NCBI RefSeq assembly: GCF_001310275.1
Contig: NZ_LGYZ01000047.1
Span: 1-64,000, forward strand
Direction of reading: 5' to 3'
DNA: 64,000 nucleotides
DNA from: Nocardia arizonensis
Lineage (GTDB): Bacteria; Actinomycetota; Actinomycetes; Mycobacteriales; Mycobacteriaceae
Shown: in pieces, positions 29,411 to 38,917 of the stretch
Numbering within the stretch: the stretch's first letter is position 1
How the letters are laid out: each line of letters opens with the position of its first letter
Made by a program: the position numbers and the translations under genes
Notes under the pieces: generated by a model
Databases searched by the model: none
What the model was told of the DNA's origin: nothing
Seen by the model: the letters and a program-made list of their open reading frames with translations, nothing else

Positions 29411-31482
29411 CGACCACCTTCACCCCACCGGTCACCGCGTCCGTCCCCGACTCGGCCCCACGCCGCGTCACCCCGTGGGAGTATCCGGCACTCGCGGCCC
29501 TGCTGCTCGGCACCGGCATCGCCTACCTGTGCAACCTCAGCGCCAACGGCTGGGCCAACGCGTTCTACGCCGCCGCGGTGCAGGCCGGTTCGCGGTCGTG
29601 GAAGGCATTCTTCTTCGGGTCCTCGGACGCGGCGAACTCCATCACCGTGGACAAGCCGCCCGCCTCGCTGTGGCTGATGGAATTGTCGGTGCGGATATTC
29701 GGACTGAACAGTTGGAGCGTGCTCGTTCCCGAGGTACTGCTCGGGGTCGGCTCGGTCGCCCTGGTGTGGGCGTGTGTGCGCAAACCCTTCGGCCCCGCCG
29801 CGGGACTGCTCGCCGGACTCGTCCTCGCCGTCACCCCGGTGGCGGCGTTGATGTTCCGCTTCGACAACCCCGACGCCCTGCTGGTGTTCCTGATGGTGGC
29901 CGCCGCGTGGGCGATGACCAACGCGGTGCGCGATGGCCGCACCCGGTGGCTGGTGCTGACCGGCGTATTCATCGGATTCGGCTTCCTCGCCAAACAATTG
30001 CAGGTGCTGCTGGTGGTGCCCGCGCTGGCGCTGACCTATCTCGTCGCCGGACCGCCCGCCCTCGGCAAGCGGATCGCGCAACTGTTCGCGGCGGGCGCGG
30101 CCATGGTGGTCTCGGCGGGCTGGTGGCTGCTTGCCGTGGAATTGTGGCCCGCGGATTCGCGGCCGTGGATCGGTGGCTCGCACAACAATTCGATTCTGGA
30201 ACTCACGTTCGGCTACAACGGACTCGGCCGCCTCGACGGCAATGAGCGCGGCAGTGTCGGCCCCGGCGGCGGCGATCTCCCCTCGGGCGGCAACGGCATG
30301 TGGGGCGGCACCGGCATCACGCGGCTGTTCCAGCCCGCGCAGGGCGGTCAGATCGCCTGGCTGATCCCGGCCGCGCTGATCGGACTCGTCGCGGGAATCC
30401 TATTGCGCGGCAGCGCTTCCCGCACCGATCAGCGACGCGCGGCACTGATCCTGTGGGGCGGCTGGATGATCGTGACCGGCCTGGTGTTCAGCTTCATGGC
30501 GGGCATCTTCCACTCGTACTACACGGTGGCGCTGGCCCCGGCGGTGGCCGCGCTGGTCGGCGCGACCGCTGTGCAGATGTGGCGCGAACGCCACCGACTT
30601 CGGGTGCGGTCGCTGCTCGCCCTTTCGGTAGGCCTGACCACCGCAACGGCGTGGATGCTGTTGTCGCGCAGCGCGAGTTTCCAGCCGGGGTTGCGCTGGA
30701 CGGTGCTCGTCGTCGGCGTCGCGGCGACGACGGCCATGCTGTTGCCCACGCCGCGTCGTCTCGCGACCGTCGTCGCACTGGCCGCCGCCTTCGTCGGACT
30801 CGCCGGACCAGTCGCCTACTCCGTGGACACCATCGCCACCGCCCATCAGGGCGCGATGCCCTCCGCGGGGCCCAACGCGGGCGGTATGCGGGGACCGGGC
30901 GGGGGACGGTGGCGCGACGACGGCGGCATGAACGGTGCGATGGGACAGGCCCCCATGCCGATGGGGCAGGACGGCCGCAACTCCCGGGGCGACGGCGGTA
31001 TGCCGATGCCGCCCGAGACGAACAGCGCGCCGAATCAGGGCTCAGGCGGTCCGGCCGCGGGTGCGATGCCCAATGGCGGCACGGCCGAGGGCGGACCCGC
31101 GATGGGCGACGGCGCGGGCGGACTGCTCGGCGCGAGTCACCCGAGCGATCGGATCGTGGCACTGCTGAAGGCGAATTCGGGCGACTTCACCTGGGTCGCG
31201 GCCGCGATCGGATCCAACAGCGCTGCGGGCTGTCAACTGGCGACACAACTGCCTGTCATGCCGGTAGGCGGCTTCAACGGCAGCGACCCCTCCCCCACGT
31301 TGGAGCAGTTCCAGAAGTACGTCTCCGAAGGCCGGATCCACTACTTCATCGGCGGCGGCAACGGTCCCGGAGGCCGCGGCGATGGCAACTCGACCAGTTC
31401 GGCCATCAGCACGTGGGTTCAGCAGAATTTCACGGCCACCGAGATCGACGGAATCACCCTCTACGACCTGACCACCCACTGA
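29407..31482 (+). CDS. GT39/ArnT-like membrane glycosyltransferase
   Basis: A 691-residue polytopic GT-C enzyme. The first extracytoplasmic loop reads SANGWANAFYAAAVQAGSRS then SITVDKPPASLWLM; the acidic residue in VDKPP matches the catalytic region of ArnT/PMT-like enzymes. Around ten or more membrane spans follow. A Gly/Met/Pro/Asn-rich linker at about residues 480-590 separates them from an extracellular C-terminal domain (LKANSGDFTWVAAAIGSNSA, FQKYVSEGRIHYFIGGG). Such proteins, adjacent to GT2/GtrA partners, modify cell-envelope polymers; acceptor unknown. GTG start coupled to the upstream gene. Confidence 0.87.
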   Translation: MTTTFTPPVTASVPDSAPRRVTPWEYPALAALLLGTGIAYLCNLSANGWANAFYAAAVQAGSRSWKAFFFGSSDAANSITVDKPPASLWLMELSVRIFGLNSWSVLVPEVLLGVGSVALVWACVRKPFGPAAGLLAGLVLAVTPVAALMFRFDNPDALLVFLMVAAAWAMTNAVRDGRTRWLVLTGVFIGFGFLAKQLQVLLVVPALALTYLVAGPPALGKRIAQLFAAGAAMVVSAGWWLLAVELWPADSRPWIGGSHNNSILELTFGYNGLGRLDGNERGSVGPGGGDLPSGGNGMWGGTGITRLFQPAQGGQIAWLIPAALIGLVAGILLRGSASRTDQRRAALILWGGWMIVTGLVFSFMAGIFHSYYTVALAPAVAALVGATAVQMWRERHRLRVRSLLALSVGLTTATAWMLLSRSASFQPGLRWTVLVVGVAATTAMLLPTPRRLATVVALAAAFVGLAGPVAYSVDTIATAHQGAMPSAGPNAGGMRGPGGGRWRDDGGMNGAMGQAPMPMGQDGRNSRGDGGMPMPPETNSAPNQGSGGPAAGAMPNGGTAEGGPAMGDGAGGLLGASHPSDRIVALLKANSGDFTWVAAAIGSNSAAGCQLATQLPVMPVGGFNGSDPSPTLEQFQKYVSEGRIHYFIGGGNGPGGRGDGNSTSSAISTWVQQNFTATEIDGITLYDLTTH

Positions 31483-31499
31483 CCTGGCACAGCCTCACC

Positions 31500-32120
31500 T
31501 CACACCGAGGTAGGCCCGTGCAGTGCGGCGTGCAACGTGGCCGCCCACTGGGCGACGATCTGCTTGCGGCGGGCCGAGTCGTCGGTCAGGAGGTCGGCGA
31601 GGCCGAGTCCGCGGGCCAGGTCAAGAGTGGCCTGGACCAGGTGATGGGCGACCGGGTCGCGATCGTCGACCCCCAGCGCCTCCACCGCGCGCCGATGCGA
31701 GGCACGGCCGAATTTGGCCTCCAACGGCACGATTCGCTCCCGTAGTGCCGGGTCGGCGGCCGCGTGGGTCCAGACCTGAAGGGCCGCCTTGAACAGCGAA
31801 GACGTGTACGACTCCACCAGACCTGCCACCACCGCCTCGGTGCGCGCCATGCCGTCGACCTGTTCCGACAGTGCCGCGGCCTCCTGTTTGGCCTGCTCGT
31901 TGCGGGTGTCGAACATGTACTCGAGTGCGGCGGTGATCAGATCCTCCCGTGTCGGGAAATGATGCTGGGCGGCGCCGCGCGACACACCGGCCCGTTCGGC
32001 GACCACGGCGACCGTCGCCGCGGCCCAGCCGGTTTCGGCCAGGCAGTCGATGGTCGCCTCCAACAGGCGCTGCCGGGTGGCGCGGCTACGGTCCTGTTTG
32101 GGTTCGTGGGGTGTCGCCAT
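31500..32120 (-). CDS. TetR-family regulator of the atu-like operon (AtuR-like)
   Basis: A 206-residue TetR protein: RQRLLEATIDCLAETGWAAA followed by VAERAGVSRGAAQHHFPTRE (helix-turn-helix near residues 25-60) and a C-terminal effector domain. It is the last gene of a seven-gene catabolic operon and starts 5 bp past the stop of the crotonase gene. By analogy with AtuR it may repress the operon through the palindrome in front of the AtuA gene and be released by a pathway acyl-CoA. Confidence 0.83.
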   Translation of the reverse strand: MATPHEPKQDRSRATRQRLLEATIDCLAETGWAAATVAVVAERAGVSRGAAQHHFPTREDLITAALEYMFDTRNEQAKQEAAALSEQVDGMARTEAVVAGLVESYTSSLFKAALQVWTHAAADPALRERIVPLEAKFGRASHRRAVEALGVDDRDPVAHHLVQATLDLARGLGLADLLTDDSARRKQIVAQWAATLHAALHGPTSV

Positions 32121-32125
32121 GACGG

Positions 32126-32929
32126 CTATCCCGCCCAGCTCGGCGCGCGACGCTCGAAGAAGGCCAGCATCCCCTCGCGCACCTCCGGTGTCCCGAAGAA
32201 GCTCGCCGAACGGTTGGCCAGTTCCTCCGCGGAACTGTCGAATCCGGCCAGCAATTCGGCGTTCACCAGGCGTTTGGCCTCGGCCAGACCTTGCGGTGAA
32301 CCCTTGCGCAGCTCCGCGCACAGTCGCGCGACCTCGGCGGCCGGGTCCTCGGCGGTCACCGTCACCAGGCCGATGGCGCGGGCGGTCTCGGCGTCGAACC
32401 GCTCACCGGTCAGATAGTAGCGGCTCGCCGCGCGGGCGTCGAGGCGCGGCAGCAGAGTCAGCGATATCATGAACGGAGCCAAGCCGATTCGCACTTCGGT
32501 CAGCGCGAAGGAACTGCCCGGCCCGGCCACCACCAGGTCGCAGCCCGCGACGATACCCATGCCGCCCGCGCGGACATTGCCGTCGACCTGCGCGACAACG
32601 GGTTTGCCGATCTCCACCAGCCGCCGCAGCACCCCGATCATCGTCCTGGTGCGCTCGTCGGCGGCCACCGCGGGATCCACGTCACCGGCCTCGGCCAGAT
32701 CGGCGCCGGCGCAGAAGGTATTTCCGGTGTGCGCCAAGACTATCGCGCGCACGGCCGGATCGGCGGCGGCCTCGTCCAGGCCGCGCAGCAATTCGGCGAC
32801 CAGACGCGCGGACAGCGCGTTGCGGTTGTGCGGGGAATCGAGGGTGAGCGTGGCGACGCCGTCGCCCACCGCGTAGCGAACGTAGGGATCGGTCACGGAA
32901 ACCTCCGGCTGCGCTGAAGCGGATGTCAT
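32126..32929 (-). CDS. Enoyl-CoA hydratase/isomerase family (AtuE-like candidate)
   Basis: A 267-residue crotonase. Oxyanion-hole segments are ANTGNTFCAGADLA-like (AHTGNTFCAGADLAEAG) and NVRAGGMGIVAGCDLVVA; FALTEVRIGL supplies the second conserved Glu. At the place of the first catalytic Glu (GGGCEL in hydratases) this protein has GGMGIV, so water activation may differ from classical hydratases. In the operon context it would hydrate an unsaturated dicarboxyl-CoA formed by the carboxylase. The start overlaps the stop of the acyl-CoA dehydrogenase gene by one base (TGATG). Confidence 0.85.
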   Translation of the reverse strand: MTSASAQPEVSVTDPYVRYAVGDGVATLTLDSPHNRNALSARLVAELLRGLDEAAADPAVRAIVLAHTGNTFCAGADLAEAGDVDPAVAADERTRTMIGVLRRLVEIGKPVVAQVDGNVRAGGMGIVAGCDLVVAGPGSSFALTEVRIGLAPFMISLTLLPRLDARAASRYYLTGERFDAETARAIGLVTVTAEDPAAEVARLCAELRKGSPQGLAEAKRLVNAELLAGFDSSAEELANRSASFFGTPEVREGMLAFFERRAPSWAG

Positions 32930-34089
32930 CAGTACGACTTCGGCAGGCCGAGCGAATGCTGGGCGACGAAGTTGAGCACCATCTCCCGGCTGACCGGGGC
33001 GATGCGGGCGATACGCGCCGCGGCGAGCATGGTGGCCAGACCGTAGTCCTTGGTAAGGCCCGCGCCGCCATGGGTCTGGATGGCCTGGTCCAGCGCCTTG
33101 ATACTGGCCTCGGCCGCAGCGTATTTCGCCATGTTGGCGGCCTCGGCCGCACCCATCTCGTCGCCCGCGTCGTAGAGTGCCGCGGCCTTCTGCATCATGA
33201 GCTTGGCGAGTTCGAGCTCGACCTTGACCTGCGCCAGCGGATGCGCGATGCCCTGGTGCGCGCCGATCGGCGTCTTCCAGACGGTGCGCTCCTTGGCGTA
33301 CTCCACCGCGCGGTCGATGGCGTAGCGACCCATGCCGACCGCCATCGCCGCACCCATGATGCGTTCGGGATTCAACCCGGCGAACAACTGCATGAGCGCC
33401 GCGTCCTCCTTGCCGACCAACGCGGTCGACGGCAGACGGACGTCGTCGAGGAACAGGTTGAACTGATGGTCGGGTTCGATGATGTCCATCTCCTGCGCCA
33501 CCTTGGTGAACCCGGGCGCGTCGGTGGGCACGATGAACAGGGCGGGCTTGAGTTTGCCGGTCTTGTGATCCTCGGTGCGGGCGACGATGAGCACGGCCTC
33601 GGCTTGGTCGACGCCGGAAATGAAGATCTTGCGGCCGTTGAGGATCCAGTCCTCGCCGTCGCGGCGCGCGGTGGTGGTGATCTGGTGCGAGTTCGAACCC
33701 GCGTCGGGTTCGGTGATGCCGAACACCATCTTGGCGCTGCCGTCGGCGAGTCTCGGCAGCCACCGCTGCTTCTGCTCGTCGGTGCCGTATCTGGTGATGA
33801 TGGTGCCGCAGATGGCGGGGGAGACCACCATGAGCAGCAGACCCGCGCCGTGGGCGGCGAGTTCCTCCATGACAAGCGACAGTTCGTACATGCCCGCACC
33901 ACCGCCGCCGAACTCCTCCGGCAGATTCACCCCGAGGAAGCCGAGTGCGCCCGCCTCGTCCCACAATTCGTCGAGCGGTTCGTTCTTGCGCGCCTTGTGC
34001 ACGACGTAGTCGCGGTAGGTGTACTTGGCGGCCAGCGCGGACACCGCGGACCGCAGGGCCTTGCGCTCGTCGGATTCGATGAAACTCAT
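32929..34089 (-). CDS. Acyl-CoA dehydrogenase
   Basis: A 386-residue FAD acyl-CoA dehydrogenase. Signature segments are FGITEPDAGSNSHQITTTA (FAD/substrate loop) near residue 130, WILNGRKIFISG, and the C-terminal helix region ALDQAIQTHGGAGLTKDYGLATM with RIAPVSREMVLNFVAQHSLGL. It starts inside the end of the biotin carboxylase gene (ATGA). With the second dehydrogenase of the operon it would perform alpha,beta-dehydrogenation before or after carboxylation. Confidence 0.88.
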   Translation of the reverse strand: MSFIESDERKALRSAVSALAAKYTYRDYVVHKARKNEPLDELWDEAGALGFLGVNLPEEFGGGGAGMYELSLVMEELAAHGAGLLLMVVSPAICGTIITRYGTDEQKQRWLPRLADGSAKMVFGITEPDAGSNSHQITTTARRDGEDWILNGRKIFISGVDQAEAVLIVARTEDHKTGKLKPALFIVPTDAPGFTKVAQEMDIIEPDHQFNLFLDDVRLPSTALVGKEDAALMQLFAGLNPERIMGAAMAVGMGRYAIDRAVEYAKERTVWKTPIGAHQGIAHPLAQVKVELELAKLMMQKAAALYDAGDEMGAAEAANMAKYAAAEASIKALDQAIQTHGGAGLTKDYGLATMLAAARIARIAPVSREMVLNFVAQHSLGLPKSY

Positions 34090-36128
34090 ACTAGGTTCTC
34101 CTGATTCGCGACCGACTCCGGTGCGCCGGACTCGGCGGATTCGGCGGGGTCGACTACCGCGAGCACGACTCCGATGTCGACCTGTTGGCCGACACTGACA
34201 TTGAGGGCGCTGAGCACACCCGCGGCGGGCGCGGCGACGGTGTGCTCCATCTTCATGGCCTCCAGCCACAGGATCGGCTGACCGGCCTCGACCCGCGCGC
34301 CCACCTGCGCGCCGAGACGGATCACGCTGCCCGGCATGGGGGCAAGCAGCGATCCGGTCGCGAGGTGGTCGGCCGGATCGCTGAACCGCGGCAGCCTGCG
34401 CAGGCTCACCGGACCCAGCGGGGAGTCGACGCAGACGAGCTCGCCGTAGCGGGCGATCTCGAATTGTCTACGCACCGCCGCACGTTCGCCGGGCACCGTG
34501 AGCACGACCCGCTCCGGCTCCGCCGACAGCAGCGCGATGCCTTCGTGCCCGTCCACGACGACTCCGCCGCGGCGGTCGAAGCGATAACCGATCTCGTGCG
34601 TCCCGCCGATCCGGCTCTCGTAGGACTTGTGCTGCGGCTGCGAGGCCAGATTGCGCCAGCCGCTCGGCAGCCGGCCGCCGACCGTGGCCGACCGACGATT
34701 GGCGGCCGCGTCGGCCAGGGCCGCGGCCACGACGGACAGCGCCTCCTCGGCCGCGGAGACCAGCGGTGCGGCGAGCGTGTCGAGTCCGTGGGTGGTGAAG
34801 AAGGCGGTGTCGGTATCGCCCGCGAGGAAGGCGGGATGCCGCAGCACCCGCACCAGCAGGTCGCGATTGGTCACCAGGCCGTGGATACGAGCGCCGCGCA
34901 GTGCGTCGGCGAGCAATCGCGCTGCCTCGGAACGGGTCTCGGCGTAGGAGATGACCTTGGCCAACATCGGGTCGTAGTGCACGCCGACCACCGAACCGTC
35001 CACCACACCGGTGTCGAGGCGTACGCCGGGCCGCTCGAGCAGATCGAATTCCGTGCGCGCGGAAGGGATGTCGATGCGGTGCAGGGTGCCGCTCTGCGGC
35101 TGCCAGTCCGCGGCCGGGTCCTCGGCGTAGAGCCGGACCTCGATGGAATGCCCGCGCATGACCGGCGGCAGAGCGGGCAGCCGCGCCCCCGCCGCGATAT
35201 CGAGTTGCAGACGCACCAGATCGAGACCGGTGGTGCATTCGGTGACCGGATGTTCCACCTGGAGACGGGTGTTCATCTCCAGGAAGAAGAATTCGCCCGC
35301 CTCGTCGGCGAGGAATTCCACGGTGCCCGCACCGGTGTATCCGATGGCCTCCGCGGCCAGCCGCGCCGCCTCGAACAGCCGCTCCCGCATCCCCGGGGTG
35401 CGCTGGACCAGCGGCGACGGCGCCTCCTCGACGACCTTCTGGTGGCGGCGTTGAATGGAGCATTCGCGTTCGCCCACCGCCCAGATGCCGCCGTGCGCGT
35501 CCGCCATGACCTGGACCTCGATATGACGGCCGGTCTCCAGGTAACGCTCGCAGAACACCGTGGGATCGCCGAAGGCCGATTGCGCCTCGCGCCGGGCCGC
35601 CTCCAGCTGCGGCGCGAGGTCGGCGAGATCGCGCACCACGCGCATGCCGCGTCCGCCGCCGCCAGCGGATGCCTTGACGAGCACCGGCAGCTGCGCCGCG
35701 GTGACCTCGTCAGGATCGAGTTCGGCCAGCACAGGCACGCCCGCGGCGTCCATCATCTTCTTGGCCGCCACCTTCGAGCCCATCTGCTCGATGGCCGCGA
35801 CCGGCGGACCGACCCAGATCAGTCCGGCGTCGAGCACCGCGCGCGCGAATTCCGCGTTCTCCGAGAGAAATCCGTATCCGGGGTGCACGGCGTCCGCGCC
35901 CGCGGCCAGTGCCGCCTCGATGACGAGATCGCCGCGCAGATAGGTATCGGCGGGTGCGCTGCCCGGCAGCCGCACGGCCGCGTCGGCCTCGGCGACATGG
36001 GGTGAGTCGGCGTCGGAGTCGGAGTACACCGCCACGGTGCCGAGACCCATGCGACGGCAGGTGGCGAAGACCCGGCGGGCGATCTCACCGCGATTGGCGA
36101 CAAGCACGCTGCTCAATGGCGTAGTCAT
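34086..36128 (-). CDS. Acyl-CoA carboxylase alpha subunit (biotin carboxylase + BCCP)
   Basis: A 680-residue fused subunit. The biotin carboxylase part begins VLVANRGEIARRVFATCRRM and includes the ATP-grasp glycine loop KASAGGGGRGMRVV near residue 160, EMNTRLQVEHPVTE and the C-terminal BC domain. The last 75 residues are the biotinyl carrier with EAMKMEHTV (biotinylated Lys). A spacer of about 150 residues links them, as in methylcrotonyl- and geranyl-CoA carboxylases. ATG at 36128. Its CT partner lies directly upstream. Confidence 0.93.
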   Translation of the reverse strand: MTTPLSSVLVANRGEIARRVFATCRRMGLGTVAVYSDSDADSPHVAEADAAVRLPGSAPADTYLRGDLVIEAALAAGADAVHPGYGFLSENAEFARAVLDAGLIWVGPPVAAIEQMGSKVAAKKMMDAAGVPVLAELDPDEVTAAQLPVLVKASAGGGGRGMRVVRDLADLAPQLEAARREAQSAFGDPTVFCERYLETGRHIEVQVMADAHGGIWAVGERECSIQRRHQKVVEEAPSPLVQRTPGMRERLFEAARLAAEAIGYTGAGTVEFLADEAGEFFFLEMNTRLQVEHPVTECTTGLDLVRLQLDIAAGARLPALPPVMRGHSIEVRLYAEDPAADWQPQSGTLHRIDIPSARTEFDLLERPGVRLDTGVVDGSVVGVHYDPMLAKVISYAETRSEAARLLADALRGARIHGLVTNRDLLVRVLRHPAFLAGDTDTAFFTTHGLDTLAAPLVSAAEEALSVVAAALADAAANRRSATVGGRLPSGWRNLASQPQHKSYESRIGGTHEIGYRFDRRGGVVVDGHEGIALLSAEPERVVLTVPGERAAVRRQFEIARYGELVCVDSPLGPVSLRRLPRFSDPADHLATGSLLAPMPGSVIRLGAQVGARVEAGQPILWLEAMKMEHTVAAPAAGVLSALNVSVGQQVDIGVVLAVVDPAESAESGAPESVANQENLV

Positions 36129-36136
36129 CCTCGGCC

Positions 36137-37735
36137 TCACATACGGAAGACGCCGAAGCCGTCGGCGCCCTCGATCGGGGCATTGTGGATGGCCGAGAGC
36201 GCCATGCCCAATACCGTTCGGGTGTCACGCGGGTCGATCACGCCGTCGTCGTAGAGCCGCCCCGACATGAACATGGGCAGCGATTCGGCCTCGATCTGGG
36301 CCTCCACCGCCGCGCGCATGCCGGCGTCGGCCGCCTCGTCGAAGGGCAGCCCCTTGGCCTCGGCCGCCGCGCGCCCAACGATCGAGATGACGCCCGCCAG
36401 CTGCGCGCCGCCCATGACCGCGGATTTCGCACTGGGCCAAGCGAAGACGAAGCGCGGGTCGTATGCGCGCCCGCACATGCCGTAGTGGCCCGCGCCGTAG
36501 GAGGCGCCCATCAACAGCGAGATGTGCGGCACCGTGGAATTGGAGACCGCGTTGATCATCATCGCGCCGTGCTTGATGATGCCCTTCTGCTCGAATTCCC
36601 GCCCGACCATATAGCCGGTGGTGTTGTGCAGGAACAGCAGCGGCGTGTTCTTCTGGTTCGCCAACTGGATGAACTGGGTCGCCTTCTGCGATTCCTCGGA
36701 GAACAGCACGCCGCGGGCATTGGCGAGTATGCCGACCGGATAACCGTGCAGTTCCGCCCATCCGGTGACCAGACTGCTGCCGTAGAGCGGCTTGAACTCG
36801 TCGAAATCCGAGCCGTCGACCACCCGGGCGATGACCTCGCGCGGATCGAAGGGAACCTTCAGATCCGCGGATACGATCCCGAGCAGTTCCTCCTGATCGA
36901 ACAGCGGTTCGCGCACCTCGGCACGCGGCAGCGGACCGCGCTTGGTCCAATTCAGGCGTTTGACGATGGACCGGCCGATGCGAATGGCGTCCTGTTCGTC
37001 GGCGGCCAGATAATCGGCCAGCCCCGACACCCGCGCGTGCATGTCCGCACCGCCGAGCGATTCGTCGTCGGATTCCTCACCGGTGGCCATCTTGACCAGC
37101 GGCGGGCCGCCGAGGAAGACCTTGGACCGCTCCTTGATCATGACCGTGTAGTCGGACATGCCGGGGATATAGGCCCCGCCCGCGGTGGAATTGCCGAAGA
37201 CCAGCGCGATGGTGGGAATTCCGGCCGCCGAGAGCCTGGTCAGGTCGCGGAACATCCGGCCGCCCGGTACGAAGACCTCTTTCTGCGTGGGCAGATCCGC
37301 GCCGCCGGATTCGACGAGTCCGATCACCGGTAGCCGATTCTCCCGGGCGATATCGTTGACCCGCAGATTCTTGCGCAGCGTCCACGGATTCGAGGTGCCG
37401 CCGCGCACCGTGGGATCCGGCGCGACGATGAGGCATTCGACGCCCTCGACGATGCCGATGCCCGCGATGACACTGGCGCCGACGTGGAATTCACTGCCCC
37501 AGGCCGCGAGCGGGCACAGTTCGAGAAACGGCGAATCCTCGTCGACGAGCAGTTCGATGCGTTCGCGAGCGGTCAATTTGCCGCGTTTGCGATGCCGCGC
37601 CAATTTGTCCGGGCCGCCGCCCGCCACCGCCTTGGCGAATTCCGCCTCGATCTCGGTGAGTTTGTCCGTCATCGCCGCCGCCGCGGCGGCGTATTCCGGC
37701 GACCCGCTGTCCAATGTGGTCCGCAACGCCGTCAT
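36137..37735 (-). CDS. Acyl-CoA carboxylase beta subunit (carboxyltransferase)
   Basis: A 532-residue carboxyltransferase with the CT N- and C-lobes: KLTARERIELLVDEDSPFLE, GTSNPWTLRKN, VESGGADLPTQKEVF and the C-lobe FLHNTTGYMVGREFEQKGIIKHGAMM plus GASYGAGHYGMCGRAYDPRF. This layout is that of MCC/GCC beta subunits (AtuC/LiuB) and less like propionyl-CoA carboxylases. The substrate cannot be fixed from sequence. Overlaps the preceding acyl-CoA dehydrogenase gene by 4 bp. Confidence 0.92.
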   Translation of the reverse strand: MTALRTTLDSGSPEYAAAAAAMTDKLTEIEAEFAKAVAGGGPDKLARHRKRGKLTARERIELLVDEDSPFLELCPLAAWGSEFHVGASVIAGIGIVEGVECLIVAPDPTVRGGTSNPWTLRKNLRVNDIARENRLPVIGLVESGGADLPTQKEVFVPGGRMFRDLTRLSAAGIPTIALVFGNSTAGGAYIPGMSDYTVMIKERSKVFLGGPPLVKMATGEESDDESLGGADMHARVSGLADYLAADEQDAIRIGRSIVKRLNWTKRGPLPRAEVREPLFDQEELLGIVSADLKVPFDPREVIARVVDGSDFDEFKPLYGSSLVTGWAELHGYPVGILANARGVLFSEESQKATQFIQLANQKNTPLLFLHNTTGYMVGREFEQKGIIKHGAMMINAVSNSTVPHISLLMGASYGAGHYGMCGRAYDPRFVFAWPSAKSAVMGGAQLAGVISIVGRAAAEAKGLPFDEAADAGMRAAVEAQIEAESLPMFMSGRLYDDGVIDPRDTRTVLGMALSAIHNAPIEGADGFGVFRM

Positions 37736-38883
37736 GACTGGTACCCCAATCGCTTCGCCGCCAATCCGGTGAGAATTTCGGTGGTGCCGCCGCCGATGCC
37801 GAGGATGCGGATGTCACGGTACTGACGCTCCACTTCGGATTCGCGCATGTACCCGAGGCCGCCGAACAATTGGACCGCCTGATTGGCGACCCATTCGGCC
37901 GCCTCGACCGCGGTGTTCTTGGCGAAGCACACCTCGGCGATCAGATCGGTCTCGCCCTCGGCGCTGCGCCGGGCGACCTCGCGGGTGTAGACCCGGGCGA
38001 CGTCGATGCGGCGCGCCATCTCGGTCACGGTGTTCTGCACGGCCTGCCTGCTGATGAGCGGGCGGCCGAAGGTCTCGCGGGCGCGCACCCAGTCCAGCGT
38101 CAGGTCGAGGCAGCGCTGCGCCTGGGAGTACGCCTGCACCGCTAGCCCGACCCGCTCGCTGACGAAAGCGCCCGCGATCTGGAGGAATCCCGAATTCTCG
38201 GTACCGACCAGATTCGACGCGGGCACCCGCACGTCCACGTAGGACAGTTCGGCGGTGTCGGAGGCGCGCCATCCCATCTTGTCCAGTTTGCGGCCGACGG
38301 TGAATCCGGGCGTGTCCTTCTCCACCACCAGCAGCGAGATGCCGCCCGATCCCGGTCCGCCGGTGCGCACCGCGGTGACGACGAAATCGGCGCGGCATCC
38401 CGAGGTGATGTAGGTCTTGGCGCCGTTGACGATGTAGTGGTCGCCGTCGCGGCGGGCGGTGGTGCTCAGATGGCCGACATCCGAGCCGCCGCCGGGTTCG
38501 GTGATGGCAAGCGACCCGATGAGATCACCGGCGAGCGTCGGCGCGGCGAAGCGCTCGATGAGTTCGGCGTCGCCGGTGGCGATGATGTGCGGCACCGCGA
38601 TACCGCAGGTGAACAGCGAGGCGAACAGCCCGCCGGAACATCCGGCCTCGTGCATCTCCTCGCAGACGATCATGGCGTCGATACCGTCGCCGCCCGAGCC
38701 GCCCGCCGACTCCGGGAACTGGATGCCGAGCAGTCCGAGTTCGCCCGCCTTCTTGTGCAATTCGCGCGGGATCTCCCCGTCGCGTTCCCAGTCATCGAGG
38801 TGGGGCAGCACCTCGCGCTCAGCGAAAGCCCTTACGGTGGCACGCAATTCGCGCCGCTCCGGCGTATTCCACGGTGAATTCAT
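37732..38883 (-). CDS. Acyl-CoA dehydrogenase (AtuD/citronellyl-CoA dehydrogenase-like candidate)
   Basis: A 383-residue flavoprotein: SLAITEPGGGSDVGHLSTTA near residue 130, YIVNGAKTYITSGCRADF, and C-terminal QLFGGLGYMRESEVERQYRD with RDIRILGIGGGTTEI, the family's FAD-adenine and tail motifs. The ATG at 38883 (MNSPWNTPERREL) is chosen over an upstream alternative. Situated between the AtuA gene and the carboxyltransferase, which matches a role as the dehydrogenase acting just before carboxylation. Confidence 0.88.
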   Translation of the reverse strand: MNSPWNTPERRELRATVRAFAEREVLPHLDDWERDGEIPRELHKKAGELGLLGIQFPESAGGSGGDGIDAMIVCEEMHEAGCSGGLFASLFTCGIAVPHIIATGDAELIERFAAPTLAGDLIGSLAITEPGGGSDVGHLSTTARRDGDHYIVNGAKTYITSGCRADFVVTAVRTGGPGSGGISLLVVEKDTPGFTVGRKLDKMGWRASDTAELSYVDVRVPASNLVGTENSGFLQIAGAFVSERVGLAVQAYSQAQRCLDLTLDWVRARETFGRPLISRQAVQNTVTEMARRIDVARVYTREVARRSAEGETDLIAEVCFAKNTAVEAAEWVANQAVQLFGGLGYMRESEVERQYRDIRILGIGGGTTEILTGLAAKRLGYQS

Positions 38884-38917
38884 CGCCACTCCATGTCCAG
38901 ATTCCTGATCGCTCGTC

